64,000 bases of DNA from positions 6,544,001 to 6,608,000 of the forward strand of contig OU452198.1 of the NCBI GenBank assembly GCA_911728435.2, in the 5' to 3' direction. The stretch comes from Apoderus coryli. Lineage: Eukaryota; Arthropoda; Insecta; Coleoptera; Attelabidae. Each line of letters opens with the position of its first letter. The first letter of the stretch is position 1. The notes under the pieces were generated by a model. It was given only the letters and a program-made list of their open reading frames with translations, did no database searches and had not been told where the DNA came from. Shown here in pieces: positions 63,561 through 64,000 of this stretch. The position numbers were made by a program, and so were the translations under genes.

Positions 63561-64000
63561 TATTAATTGTAGCACTTTTATTTTAAAATTAATTTTTGTT
63601 TATTGTTTTTTTTTACAATTTTTTTTGCACACTTCGCACATATGGTCGTGGGGGCCCTGCCTATATACTAACTTGAATTCTGGTTAAATTAAAATGCTGT
63701 TCTCATAGAAACTTTTCTCCCACCGCAATTCACCCAAGAATATGACTTTGATTATTGTTTGGTGTTTATAAGAAAACAAAAACTCAACACTGTGATTCTC
63801 ATCTAAAAAATACAGTTTTTGGCAAATGAGACAAAACAGAAAGAAAAAAAACAAAGTGAAAAGAAACAGTATAGGTAACGCATAAAAATGTATATGTTCA
63901 TATTAGCCTGAAGAACGGAAACCGGAGGCTATATCAAAATTTAAAACCTGCAAGAAATTTATTCGCGACAATAAAGATTGTAAACCGATTATGTACACAG
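63561..64000. other. Flank of the hAT remnant; no gene recognised
   Basis: Contains GGGGGCCCTGCC at about 63651. GCCTGAAGAACGGAAACCGG at about 63907 has CUGAAGA and GAAAC with almost no stem II between, possibly a collapsed ribozyme motif. No protein frame. Confidence 0.35.

Overview
This window looks like AT-rich, intron-bearing nuclear DNA of an arthropod, most likely an insect. The evidence is the set of transposon families (DD41D and other mariner-like elements, mdg3-type Ty3/gypsy, Penelope-like remnants, Crypton-like, hAT, pogo, Harbinger), invertebrate-style THAP exons and spliceosomal splice sites. A beetle or another TE-rich insect would fit, but I cannot name the species. I see no bacterial genes, operons or CRISPR arrays. 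Nearly everything is mobile-element DNA, much of it nested.

Layout: 63-2565 is a 5'-truncated LINE on the minus strand. 3068-5154 is an apparently complete DD41D mariner-like transposon, the best-preserved gene here, inserted into a repeat whose uninterrupted relative lies at about 26.05-26.15 kb. 5157-5973 is an inverted-repeat element with tRNA-like pieces. 6309-8774 is a decayed mariner-like element with a Harbinger-like element inside it. 10.2-12.1 kb holds fragments of a mariner-like transposase and of LINEs. 12.2-15.9 kb has inverted pairs of hammerhead-ribozyme-like motifs, one inside a 2.5-kb inverted repeat.

16.5-28.4 kb is a nest of three copies of a mariner-like family with very long inverted ends. 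Copy 1 contains a LINE and a Crypton-like tyrosine recombinase. Copy 2 contains an mdg3-like LTR retrotransposon with LTRs that read identical by eye and a 68-bp minisatellite. Copies 2 and 3 keep the two ends of a deleted transposase. 29.06-30.52 kb is a hAT element with an 8-bp target duplication. 31.0-33.4, 50.1-51.4, 52.6-53.8 and 60.6-62.96 kb are four blocks of one dispersed element built from units of about 136 bp. The first is split by a pogo-like element and the last by a ribozyme-like palindrome. A Penelope-like protein fragment lies at 56.6-56.9 kb, a 934-bp long-TIR mariner derivative at 57.4-58.4 kb, and a hAT C-terminus at 62.8-63.6 kb.

Possible host genes are few. There is a two-exon gene (50047-50061 and 53826-54101, plus strand) whose 3.8-kb intron holds two opposed repeat blocks. 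There are also isolated THAP-type exons at 43892 (plus), 49.0-49.2 kb (minus) and 58750 (minus).

The most unusual feature is a set of 11 ribozyme-like motifs. They are mostly arranged as inverted pairs, and three of the insertions are flanked by 12-15 bp direct repeats. Stems I and II change in step between families while the CUGANGA and GAAA cores persist. All families share one extra base between CUGANGA and stem II, so their catalytic ability is open.
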